DNA of 64,000 nt. It comes from Kitasatospora fiedleri (GTDB lineage Bacteria > Actinomycetota > Actinomycetes > Streptomycetales > Streptomycetaceae). The position numbers and the translations under genes were made by a program. Where the stretch lies: NCBI RefSeq assembly GCF_948472415.1, contig NZ_OX419519.1, positions 4,836,001-4,900,000 of the forward strand, given 5' to 3'. The notes below the pieces were generated by a model. That model made no database searches, had not been told where the DNA came from, and saw nothing but the letters and a program-made list of their open reading frames with translations. Of the stretch, positions 34,433-41,999 are shown one piece after another (position 1 is the first letter of the stretch; every line of letters begins with the position of its first letter).

Positions 34433-35515
34433 ATGCCACGCCGATCGTCGACGATGCTCGCCGCCACCCTGCTGCTGATAGGCCTGCTCTGTGCCTCGGT
34501 GCTGTTCAAGGTGCCGTTCACCGAGATGAGCCCGGGGCCGACGTACAACACCCTCGGCACGCAGGACAAGACCGGCACCCCGGTGATCACCATCACCGGC
34601 CACGAGACCTACCCGACCAGCGGCCACCTCAACATGACCACGGTCCAGGTCACCGGCGCGAAGTACCAGCCCAGCCTGGTCTCGGCGATCGTCGGCTGGG
34701 TGCGGGACGACGTGCTGGTCGTCCCGCACGACAACGTCTACCCGAAGGGCCAGACCGACCAGGAGGCCCAGCAGGAGAACGCCGAGCAGTTCGCCTCCTC
34801 CGAGGACAGCGCCAAGACCGCGGCCCTCAAGCAGCTGGACATCCCGGTCGGCACCGAGATCATCGTCTCCTCGGTGGCCGCGGGCGGGCCCGCCGAGGGC
34901 AAGCTGCACGCCGGCGACCAGATCGTCGCGGTGGACGGCACGGTCATCTCCAGCCAGGCCCAGGTCGCCGCGCAGGTGACCAGGCACAAGCCCGGCGAGA
35001 CCACCGTCTTCACCGTGGTGCCGCACGCCAAGGCCGGTGCGACGCCGGACCCGGCGGACCGGGTCGAGGTGCCGATCGTCACCGGCAAGTCCGCGGACGA
35101 CGGCCCGGAGCGGGCGGTGGTCGGGATCACGCCCGGCGTCGACCACGTCTACCCGTTCAAGATCGACATCGGCCTGCAGGACGTCGGCGGCCCCAGCGCC
35201 GGCCTGATGTTCGCCCTCGGCATCGTCGACAAGCTCACCCCCACCGACCTCACCGGCGGCGCGTTCGTGGCGGGCACCGGCACCATCGACGACGACGGCG
35301 CGGTCGGCCCGATCGGCGGCATCCAGATGAAGCTGATCGCCGCCCGCGACAAGGGCGCCGAGTACTTCTTCACCCCCGCGGACAACTGCGCCGAGGCCAC
35401 CAAGGGCACCCCGTCCGGCCTCACCCTGGTCAAGGTCGAGAACCTGGACGGCGCGGTGAAGGCCCTGGACAGCATCCGGGCCGGCGACCGGACCGCGCTG
35501 CCGACATGCGGTTAG
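34433..35515 (+). CDS. YlbL-like PDZ domain / S16 (Lon-type) serine peptidase
   Basis: 360 residues: N-terminal membrane anchor (AATLLLIGLLCASVLF, about 9-25), extracytoplasmic PDZ domain (about 140-215, SSVAAGGPAEGKLHAGDQIVAVDG), and a C-terminal Lon proteolytic domain with the Ser in VGGPSAGLMFALG and the dyad Lys in GGIQMKLIAARDKG. This architecture is the secreted membrane-tethered YlbL family involved in envelope protein quality control. TACTGT (34421-34426) ends 6 nt before the ATG, so the mRNA is probably leaderless. Confidence 0.9.
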   Translation: MPRRSSTMLAATLLLIGLLCASVLFKVPFTEMSPGPTYNTLGTQDKTGTPVITITGHETYPTSGHLNMTTVQVTGAKYQPSLVSAIVGWVRDDVLVVPHDNVYPKGQTDQEAQQENAEQFASSEDSAKTAALKQLDIPVGTEIIVSSVAAGGPAEGKLHAGDQIVAVDGTVISSQAQVAAQVTRHKPGETTVFTVVPHAKAGATPDPADRVEVPIVTGKSADDGPERAVVGITPGVDHVYPFKIDIGLQDVGGPSAGLMFALGIVDKLTPTDLTGGAFVAGTGTIDDDGAVGPIGGIQMKLIAARDKGAEYFFTPADNCAEATKGTPSGLTLVKVENLDGAVKALDSIRAGDRTALPTCG

Positions 35516-35520
35516 GGGTT

Positions 35521-35556
35521 CCTGACGGGGGCCCCGGCGGGGCCCGGGCGGTCAGG
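35521..35556. terminator. Hairpin between convergent genes
   Basis: The arms CCTGAC (35521-35526) and GTCAGG (35551-35556) enclose a GGGGGCCCC/GGGGCCC inner stem. The right arm includes the stop codon of the PPA1309-family gene. Confidence 0.6.
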
Positions 35557-36112
35557 AGAACGTCGCGAGCAGGGCGTCCGTCAGGTTGGGGACGAGCTCG
35601 GGGCCGGTGAGCACCTCGCGCGCGAGGTCCTTCTCGCGCAGCCGCAGCGCGACCTCCTTGGCGCCGTCGCGCAGCACGGCCGCGGTGATCCGGACCTCCT
35701 GGCGCTGCGGGTGGGTGGCCACCCAGTCGTTGATCTCCTTCTCGGTGGCGTTCTTCGGCCGGGTGGCCTCGGCGCCGGGCGGGAGCATCAGGCGCTCGAC
35801 CACCAGAGCGCAGCCGACCACGCCGTCGGGCCAGGCGATGGTGCCGAGGAAGCGGTCGAGCTCGGTGCCCGCGGGGATCTCCTCCTGCTCGACCGGGGTG
35901 AGCCCGGTCGGGTTGTCGTCCAGGCCGAGCTGCGAGGCGAGCCGCGGGTTGGCCTTGAGCATCTGGGCGTTGTCGACCAGGGCGAACAGGCGGGCCGGGA
36001 GGTCCCAGCCGAGGGTCGCGGCGTGCTCGTCGATCTCCAGGGCGGCCCGGGTGAGCGGGGTGGCCGCGGGCGGGCCGGAGGTGGCGGCGGTCAGGTCAGG
36101 GGAGTCGGACAT
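35552..36112 (-). CDS. PPA1309 family protein
   Basis: 186 residues, soluble. The conserved core LFALVDNAQMLKANPRLASQLGL, IAWPDGVVGCALVVERLMLPPGAE and RQEVRITAAVLRDGAKEVALRLREKD matches an actinobacterial family of unknown function. Members often lie beside the YlbL-type protease and the UPF0182 gene, as here. Start ATG at 36112. Confidence 0.82.
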   Translation of the reverse strand: MSDSPDLTAATSGPPAATPLTRAALEIDEHAATLGWDLPARLFALVDNAQMLKANPRLASQLGLDDNPTGLTPVEQEEIPAGTELDRFLGTIAWPDGVVGCALVVERLMLPPGAEATRPKNATEKEINDWVATHPQRQEVRITAAVLRDGAKEVALRLREKDLAREVLTGPELVPNLTDALLATFS

Positions 36113-36204
36113 GGGGTCATCCTCACACGTCCGGGGGGGCCGTCTCCAACTCCGACGCAGCCACCGGGAACTCAGGTAAAGACTGATGAAGTTGCATGGG
36201 GAGA

Positions 36205-36232
36205 CCGCTGCCGGTTATCGGTGCGGCAGCGG
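36205..36232 (+). promoter_or_regulatory. 5' leader hairpin of the UPF0182 gene
   Basis: CCGCTGCCG (36205-36213) and CGGCAGCGG (36224-36232) form a perfect 9-bp stem with a 10-nt loop, 33 nt before the TTG start. It may be a protein-binding site or mRNA structure; no known riboswitch was recognised. Confidence 0.4.
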
Positions 36233-36264
36233 GCATTCCCAACGACGACAGCTGAGGTGGCGCC

Positions 36265-39240
36265 TTGACCTTCCAGATGCCGGACCGCTCCGGTCCGGGT
36301 TTCCGAGCGAGAGTCGGGCCGCCGTCGCGCCGGGCGAAGGTGCTGCTGCTGACGTTGGGCGTCCTGGCGGCGCTGTTCGTGCTGTTCGTGCTGTTCGCGG
36401 GGCTGTGGACCGACTGGCTGTGGTTCGACTCGGTGCGCTACGGCTCGGTGTTCACCGCGCAACTGGGCGCCAAGGCCGGGCTGTTCGCGGTCTTCGGGCT
36501 GCTGATGGCGCTGGTGGTCGGCTTCAACCTGTGGCTGGCGTACCGGCTGCGGCCGCCGCTGGCGGCGATGTCGGTGGAGCAGCAGAGCCTGGACCGCTAC
36601 CGGATGGGCATCGCGCCGTTCCGCAAGTGGCTGATGATCGGCCTGTCGCTGCTGGTCGGCCTGGCGGCCGGCGCCGCGGCGGGCGCGCAGTGGCGGACGT
36701 GGATGCTGTGGGTCAACGGCACCGCGTTCGGCGTGAAGGACGGCCAGTTCCACAAGGACGTCTCGTACTACGCGTTCAAGCTGCCCTGGTACGAGTTCGT
36801 GCTGGGCTTCGGCTTCAGCGCGGTGATCGTGTCGCTGCTGGCGGCCACCGCCGTGCACTACCTGTACGGGGGCCTGCGGCTGCAGGGGCCCGGGCGGCGG
36901 GCGAGCGCCGGGGCGCAGGGCCACCTGGCCGTGCTGCTGGGCGTGTTCGTGCTGCTGAAGGCGGTCGCGTACTGGCTCGACCGGTACGCGCTGGCGGTGA
37001 AGAGCGAGTCGTACAAGAACGTCGACGGCTGGACCGGCCTGCGCTACGTGGACGCCAACGCGTTCCTGCCGGCCAAGACGATCCTGTTCTTCGTCGCGGT
37101 CATCTGCGCGCTGCTGTTCTTCCTGACCCCGATCCGGCGGACCTGGGCACCGGCGCTGATCGGCTTCGGGCTGATGGCGCTGTCGGCGATCCTGGTCGGC
37201 GGCCTCTACCCGGCGCTGGTGCAGCAGTTCCAGGTCAAGCCGAACGAGCAGGCCAAGGAGACCGCGTACATCCAGAAGAACATCGACGCGACCCGGCAGG
37301 CGTACGGCATCGCGGACGTGGCCGAGCAGCAGTACGCGCCGACCGACTCCACCGACGCCGGCACGCTCGCCAAGGACGCGCAGACCGTCTCCGACATCCG
37401 GCTGCTGGACCCGAACGTGGTCTCGCCGACGTTCCAGCAGAACCAGGCGCTGCGCAACTACTACGCGTTCCCGAAGACGCTGGACGTGGACCGCTACGGC
37501 GACCAGGACACCGTGCTGGGCGTGCGCGAGCTGGACCTGACCGGCGTCCAGCAGCACAACTTCATCAACGACCACTTCAAGTACACCCACGGGTACGGCG
37601 TGGTCGCCGCCAAGGGCAACCAGGTCGACTCGAACGGCAACCCGGTCTACACCGAGCACTCGCTGCCCGCCGAGGGCAGCATGGGCAGCTACGAGCAGCG
37701 GGTCTACTACGGCGAGAAGACGACGATGTACTCCGTCGTCGGGCCCGGCCTGGACGAGATCGACTACACCCGGGACGGCCAGCCGGACCAGACCTCCCAG
37801 TACAGCGGCGGCAGCGGCGTCTCGCTGAACAACCCGCTGACCCGGGCCGCGTACGCGCTGAAGTTCGCCGAGCCGCAGATCCTGTACTCGGGGGCGATCA
37901 AGGACGACGCGAAGATCCTCTACGACCGCACCCCGAAGGAGCGGGTCGAGAAGGTCGCGCCGTGGCTGTCGATCGACGCCGACCCGTACCCGGTGGTGCA
38001 GAACGGCCGACTGGTGTGGGTGCTGGACGGCTACACCACCTCGGACGGGTACCCGTTCTCGTCCAAGACCACCTTCGGCGACGCCACCAAGGACTCGCTG
38101 ACCGACCAGCGCGGGCGCACCCTGACCGCCGTCAACCAGGTCAACTACATCCGCAACTCGGTGAAGGCCACCGTGGACGCGTACACCGGCGAGGTGACGC
38201 TCTACCAGTGGGACGAGGCCGACCCGGTGCTGAAGACCTGGATGAAGGCGTTCCCGGACACGGTGAAGGCCAAGGCGGACATCCCGGCCACCCTGCTGCC
38301 GCACCTGCGCTACCCGCAGGACCTGTTCAAGGTGCAGCGCGACCTGCTCGGGCAGTACCACATGACGGACGCCACGGCGTTCTTCAACGGCACCGACATC
38401 TGGGAGGTGCCGGAGGACCCGACGGCCAACACCCACGAGGTGCAGCCGCCGTACTACCTGACGCTGCGGATGCCGGACGCCCAGGAGGCCAGCTTCTCGC
38501 TGACCACCTCCTTCGTGCCCTCGGGCCGCAAGAACCTGGCCGCGTTCATGACCGCGGACGCCGACCCGGGGCCGGGCTACGGCAAGCTGCGAATCCTGCG
38601 GATGCCGTCCGGTTCGGGCGCGCTCGGCCCGGCGCTGACCCAGGCGAAGTTCAACTCGGACTCCGAGGTGGCCCGCCAGCTGACCCTGCTGCGCAGCGGC
38701 ACCGACTCCGACGTGGTCTACGGCAACCTGCTGACCCTGCCGGTCGGCGGCGGCATCCTCAACGTGGAGCCGGTGTACCTGGTGGCCCGCGGCGCCAAGG
38801 TGCCGGTGCTGAAGAAGGTGCTGGCGGTGTACGGCGACCACAACGTGGCGCTGGAGGACACCCTGGACCAGGCGCTGGCCAAGGTGCTCGGCGGCGCGGC
38901 CGACGGGGCCACCACCCCGACCGCCCCGGCCGACCCGCAGAACCCGGGCACCGGGACGCCGACCACGCCCACCACGCCCGGCACGCCGGACAGCCCGGAG
39001 GTGCAGCAGGCGCTCACCGCGGCGCAGAAGGCCTTCGACGACGGCCAGGCGGCGCTGAAGAGCGGCGACTGGACGGCGTACGGCAAGGCCCAGGAGGCGC
39101 TGAAGAAGGCCATCGGCGACGCGATGGCCGCCGAGCAGAAGGCGTCCGGCGCCACCGCGCCGGCCCAGCCGGGCGGCGGGGCCGCCGCCTCGCCGTCGGC
39201 CTCCCCGCCCGCCTCGCCCTCGGCCTCGCCGACGGGCTGA
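36265..39240 (+). CDS. UPF0182 family large membrane protein
   Basis: 991 residues. About seven membrane segments lie in the first 330 residues (VLLLTLGVLAALFVLFVLFAGLWTDWLWF; FAVFGLLMALVVGFNLWLAYRL; LFFVAVICALLFFL). A large, probably extracytoplasmic, domain follows (about 330-880), then a Pro/Thr linker (PTTPTTPGTPDSPE), a helical segment (LTAAQKAFDDGQAALKSGDW) and a Ser/Pro tail. This is the length and layout of the actinobacterial UPF0182 family, whose function is unknown. TTG at 36265 lies 5 nt after GAGGTGG; an ATG at 36277 is possible. Confidence 0.92.
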   Translation: MTFQMPDRSGPGFRARVGPPSRRAKVLLLTLGVLAALFVLFVLFAGLWTDWLWFDSVRYGSVFTAQLGAKAGLFAVFGLLMALVVGFNLWLAYRLRPPLAAMSVEQQSLDRYRMGIAPFRKWLMIGLSLLVGLAAGAAAGAQWRTWMLWVNGTAFGVKDGQFHKDVSYYAFKLPWYEFVLGFGFSAVIVSLLAATAVHYLYGGLRLQGPGRRASAGAQGHLAVLLGVFVLLKAVAYWLDRYALAVKSESYKNVDGWTGLRYVDANAFLPAKTILFFVAVICALLFFLTPIRRTWAPALIGFGLMALSAILVGGLYPALVQQFQVKPNEQAKETAYIQKNIDATRQAYGIADVAEQQYAPTDSTDAGTLAKDAQTVSDIRLLDPNVVSPTFQQNQALRNYYAFPKTLDVDRYGDQDTVLGVRELDLTGVQQHNFINDHFKYTHGYGVVAAKGNQVDSNGNPVYTEHSLPAEGSMGSYEQRVYYGEKTTMYSVVGPGLDEIDYTRDGQPDQTSQYSGGSGVSLNNPLTRAAYALKFAEPQILYSGAIKDDAKILYDRTPKERVEKVAPWLSIDADPYPVVQNGRLVWVLDGYTTSDGYPFSSKTTFGDATKDSLTDQRGRTLTAVNQVNYIRNSVKATVDAYTGEVTLYQWDEADPVLKTWMKAFPDTVKAKADIPATLLPHLRYPQDLFKVQRDLLGQYHMTDATAFFNGTDIWEVPEDPTANTHEVQPPYYLTLRMPDAQEASFSLTTSFVPSGRKNLAAFMTADADPGPGYGKLRILRMPSGSGALGPALTQAKFNSDSEVARQLTLLRSGTDSDVVYGNLLTLPVGGGILNVEPVYLVARGAKVPVLKKVLAVYGDHNVALEDTLDQALAKVLGGAADGATTPTAPADPQNPGTGTPTTPTTPGTPDSPEVQQALTAAQKAFDDGQAALKSGDWTAYGKAQEALKKAIGDAMAAEQKASGATAPAQPGGGAAASPSASPPASPSASPTG

Positions 39241-39297
39241 GCTGCGGAAACCGGTTTGTTGGTCCACCCCGTGATCGTGATACAGTGGTTTCACCGA

Positions 39298-39371
39298 CGC
39301 GGGGTGGAGCAGCTCGGTAGCTCGCTGGGCTCATAACCCAGAGGTCGCAGGTTCAAATCCTGTCCCCGCTA
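39298..39371 (+). tRNA. Initiator tRNA-fMet (CAT)
   Basis: 74-nt cloverleaf. Acceptor CGCGGGG/CCCCGCT, D-arm GAGC...GCTC, anticodon stem CTGGG with loop CTCATAA (CAU) and CCCAG, T-arm GCAGG-TTCAAAT-CCTGT. Position 1-72 is an unpaired C/T and the anticodon stem has three consecutive G-C pairs (GGG/CCC), both initiator marks. CCA is not encoded. TTGGTC and TACAGT (39259-39286, 16-bp spacer) form a plausible promoter. Confidence 0.95.
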
Positions 39372-39381
39372 CTCAGTGGCG

Positions 39382-39413
39382 AAAGGCCCGGAGGCATCAG
39401 CCTCCGGGCCTTT
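39382..39413 (+). terminator. tRNA terminator hairpin
   Basis: AAAGGCCCGGAGGC (39382-39395) and GCCTCCGGGCCTTT (39400-39413) pair over an ATCA loop, 10 nt after the tRNA. Almost the same stem recurs after the chitinase gene. Confidence 0.85.
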
Positions 39414-39437
39414 GCCATTCCTTGGGCGTCGGGCCGA

Positions 39438-39466
39438 TTGACACCCCATGTGGTCCAGTCCAATCT
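39438..39466 (+). promoter_or_regulatory. Chitinase promoter with DasR-type (dre-like) operator
   Basis: TTGACA (39438-39443), a 17-bp spacer and CAATCT (39461-39466) form a strong promoter. TGGTCCAGTCCA at 39451-39462 matches the 12-bp element of Streptomyces chitinase promoters (TGGTCYAGWCCA), bound by DasR, and overlaps the spacer and -10. This predicts repression relieved by amino-sugar phosphates. Confidence 0.7.
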
Positions 39467-39631
39467 GAGTCATGCCCATGGCGGGCGGCCCCCACCGCTC
39501 GCCTTGATGCGTTGCAACTCCTTTGTCGGCACCGGGAATTGATCACGTGCCGGCTCCGTCTGCCGCTCTCCCCGACCGGGTGTCGGACGGCGTTCCTGCA
39601 TCCCCACGTGACAGGAGAGAGGCACATCCGC

Positions 39632-41647
39632 ATGCATCGCCACCACCGCAGGGCCTGGGCCGTCACGGCCGCGGCCGCCACGCTGCTCGCCGGGGCGGTC
39701 TCACTGCTGGGAGCCCCCAGCGCGAGCGCCGGACCGGGCAACACCACCGGGGCCCCCGCCACCAGCGGCGGCATCAAGGTCGCGTACTTCGACCAGTGGT
39801 CGATCTACCAGAACGCCTACTACCTGAAGAACGTCGACACCAACGGCATGGCCGGGAAGCTCGACTACCTGCTGTACGACTTCGCCAACATCGACCCGAC
39901 CAACCTGACCTGCTTCGAGGCCAACTCGGCGGCCTCCCAGGACGAGAACAACCCGAACGCCGGCGACGGCGCGGGCGACTACTACGCCGACTACGCCAAG
40001 ACCTTCGCCAACGGCAACAGCGTCGACAACTCCACCGACACCTGGAACCAGCCGCTGGCCGGCAACTTCCACCAGCTCCAGGAGCTGAAGGCGAAGTACC
40101 CGAAGCTCAAGGTGCTGCTGTCGATCGGCGGCTGGACGTACTCCAAGTACTTCTCCGACGCGGCGGCCACCGACGCCTCGCGCAAGAAGCTGGTCTCCTC
40201 CTGCGTCGACATGTTCATCAAGGGCAACCTGCCCGCCCAGGGCGGCTACGGCGGCCCGGGCACCGGCAAGGGCATCTTCGACGGCTTCGACATCGACTGG
40301 GAGTACCCGGGCGGCGGCGGCCACACCGGCAACCACTCCTCGACGGCCGACAAGCAGAACTTCACCGCCCTGCTGGCCGAGTTCCGCAGCGAGCTCAACA
40401 CCCAGGGCACCGCGGACGGCAGGACCTACGCGCTGAGCGCGGCGCTGCCGGCCGGCCAGGACAAGATCCAGAACATCGAGACCAACAAGATCGGGCAGTA
40501 CCTGACCTTCGCGGACCCGATGACGTACGACATGCACGGCGGCTGGGAGGCCCAGGGCCCGACCAACCACCAGACGCCGGTCTACCAGAACCCGAACGAC
40601 CCGATGAACAACGTGCCGCCGGGCAACGCCAAGTACTCCATCGACGAGGCGATCAAGGCGTACACGGTCGGCGACTCCTCGTACGGCATCCCCGGCGGGT
40701 TCCCGGCGAACAAGCTGAACATGGGCGTCCCGCTCTACTACCGCGGCTGGACCGGCGTGGCGGCCGGCGCCAACCACGGCCTGTTCCAGCCCGCCGGCGG
40801 CCCGGCCCCCGGCGCGCCGAACTCCGGCAACGTCGCGGGCGTGCGGATGTACAAGGAACTGCTCGGGACGGTGGACAACCCGAGCTACACCTACTGGGAC
40901 GCCGCCGCGCAGGCCGCGTACTTCTACGACGGCACCACCTTCTGGTCCGGCGAGAACGCCAAGTCCATCCAGGCCAAGATGGACTACGCGCACTGCAACG
41001 GACTCGGCGGATCGTTCGTCTTCTCGCTCTACGACGACCCGAACGCGGCGCTGCTCAACCCGCTGATGACCGCGACCGGTGGCTCGGCCGCCTCCTGCCC
41101 GGCCCCGCCGACCGGCTCGCCGAGCGCCAGCGCCAGCGCCAGCGCCTCGCCGTCGAAGTCCCCGTCGCCGTCGCCGTCCACCAGCCCCTCCACCAGCCCC
41201 TCGACCTCGCCGTCCAGCAGCCCGTCGACCAGCCCGTCCTCCTCGCCGACCCCGCCCGGCGGCGGGATCGTGGCCAACCCCGGCCTGGAGTCCGGCGCGC
41301 TCAGCCCGTGGACCTGCTCGGGCGGCGCTGTGGTCAGCGGCGGGCACACCGGCTCCCACGCCCTGCAGGGCAACGCGAGCGCCGGTGACACCGCGCAGTG
41401 CCAGCAGACCGTCACGGTCAAGCCGAACACCACCTACACGCTGTCCGCCTGGGTCAAGGGCAACTACACCTACCTGGGCGTCACCGGCTCCGGCGCGGAC
41501 AGCTCGACCTGGACCCCCGGCGGGAGCGCGTGGACGCAGCTGTCCACCAAGTTCACCACCGGTGCCTCGGTCACCTCGGTGACCGTCTGGGTCCACGGTT
41601 GGTACGGACAGGGTGCCTACCAGGCCGACGACTTCAGCGTCAGCTGA
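39632..41647 (+). CDS. Secreted GH18 chitinase with C-terminal carbohydrate-binding module
   Basis: 671 residues. Signal peptide 1-32 (basic start, hydrophobic core, cleavage after ASA). GH18 catalytic domain about 45-480 with SIGGW and DGFDIDWEYPG, the catalytic Glu near 222. A Ser/Pro/Thr linker with SPS and TSPS repeats (about 490-545) leads to a beta-sandwich carbohydrate-binding module of the CBM4_9 type (GIVANPGLESGALSPW...YTLSAWVKG...QADDFSV, about 548-671). It degrades chitin outside the cell. AGGAGAGAGG lies about 10 nt before the ATG. A DasR-like operator controls the promoter. Confidence 0.93.
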   Translation: MHRHHRRAWAVTAAAATLLAGAVSLLGAPSASAGPGNTTGAPATSGGIKVAYFDQWSIYQNAYYLKNVDTNGMAGKLDYLLYDFANIDPTNLTCFEANSAASQDENNPNAGDGAGDYYADYAKTFANGNSVDNSTDTWNQPLAGNFHQLQELKAKYPKLKVLLSIGGWTYSKYFSDAAATDASRKKLVSSCVDMFIKGNLPAQGGYGGPGTGKGIFDGFDIDWEYPGGGGHTGNHSSTADKQNFTALLAEFRSELNTQGTADGRTYALSAALPAGQDKIQNIETNKIGQYLTFADPMTYDMHGGWEAQGPTNHQTPVYQNPNDPMNNVPPGNAKYSIDEAIKAYTVGDSSYGIPGGFPANKLNMGVPLYYRGWTGVAAGANHGLFQPAGGPAPGAPNSGNVAGVRMYKELLGTVDNPSYTYWDAAAQAAYFYDGTTFWSGENAKSIQAKMDYAHCNGLGGSFVFSLYDDPNAALLNPLMTATGGSAASCPAPPTGSPSASASASASPSKSPSPSPSTSPSTSPSTSPSSSPSTSPSSSPTPPGGGIVANPGLESGALSPWTCSGGAVVSGGHTGSHALQGNASAGDTAQCQQTVTVKPNTTYTLSAWVKGNYTYLGVTGSGADSSTWTPGGSAWTQLSTKFTTGASVTSVTVWVHGWYGQGAYQADDFSVS

Positions 41648-41669
41648 GGCTCCGTCAAGACCCTTTTAA

Positions 41670-41704
41670 GGAAGGCCCGGAGGATTCCGTCCTCCGGGCC
41701 TTCC
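41670..41704 (+). terminator. Chitinase terminator hairpin
   Basis: GGAAGGCCCGGAGGA (41670-41684) and TCCTCCGGGCCTTCC (41690-41704) form a 15-bp perfect stem. Its core AAGGCCCGGAGG is identical to the tRNA terminator upstream of the chitinase. Confidence 0.85.
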
Positions 41705-41999
41705 CCCTTGCGGGCGCGCGGAGTTGATCGACTCCGGTACGATGCGTGGCCGGGGTTTGTGGGGCCCAGTGTCGGGAAATCGACAAAGAGCCGAAGCGAT
41801 CTCGCCGGGCTTCGGCCCCGCTCCGCCAAAACGGACGGAGCAGGTGTACGCGGTGTGCGGGTGATGCGACGATGGACCACGAGGGGGACGCGGCGCGGCC
41901 GTTGACCGGCCGTCCGGTCCGGTGTGCCCCCCGGGGGAGACGACCCGGGCCGACGGCCCGGGGCGGATGCCGCGACACTCGGGGGGAGCGGGAGTCGGC
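41705..41999 (+). promoter_or_regulatory. Leader region of the repeat-protein gene
   Basis: 295 bp. A palindrome CGGAGT-tgatcg-ACTCCG (41719-41736) is followed by TACGAT (41738-41743), a possible -10. The rest shows one GC-rich hairpin around GAAGC/GCTTC near 41790-41815 and no convincing ORF. A GGGGGGAG ribosome site precedes the ATG at 42000. Confidence 0.35.

Noticed and set aside
36186..39320. Long shadow ORF overlapping the UPF0182 gene and the tRNA
   Set aside because: The translation is low-complexity Arg/Gly/Ala/Pro with no motif, while the other frame gives a full UPF0182 protein.
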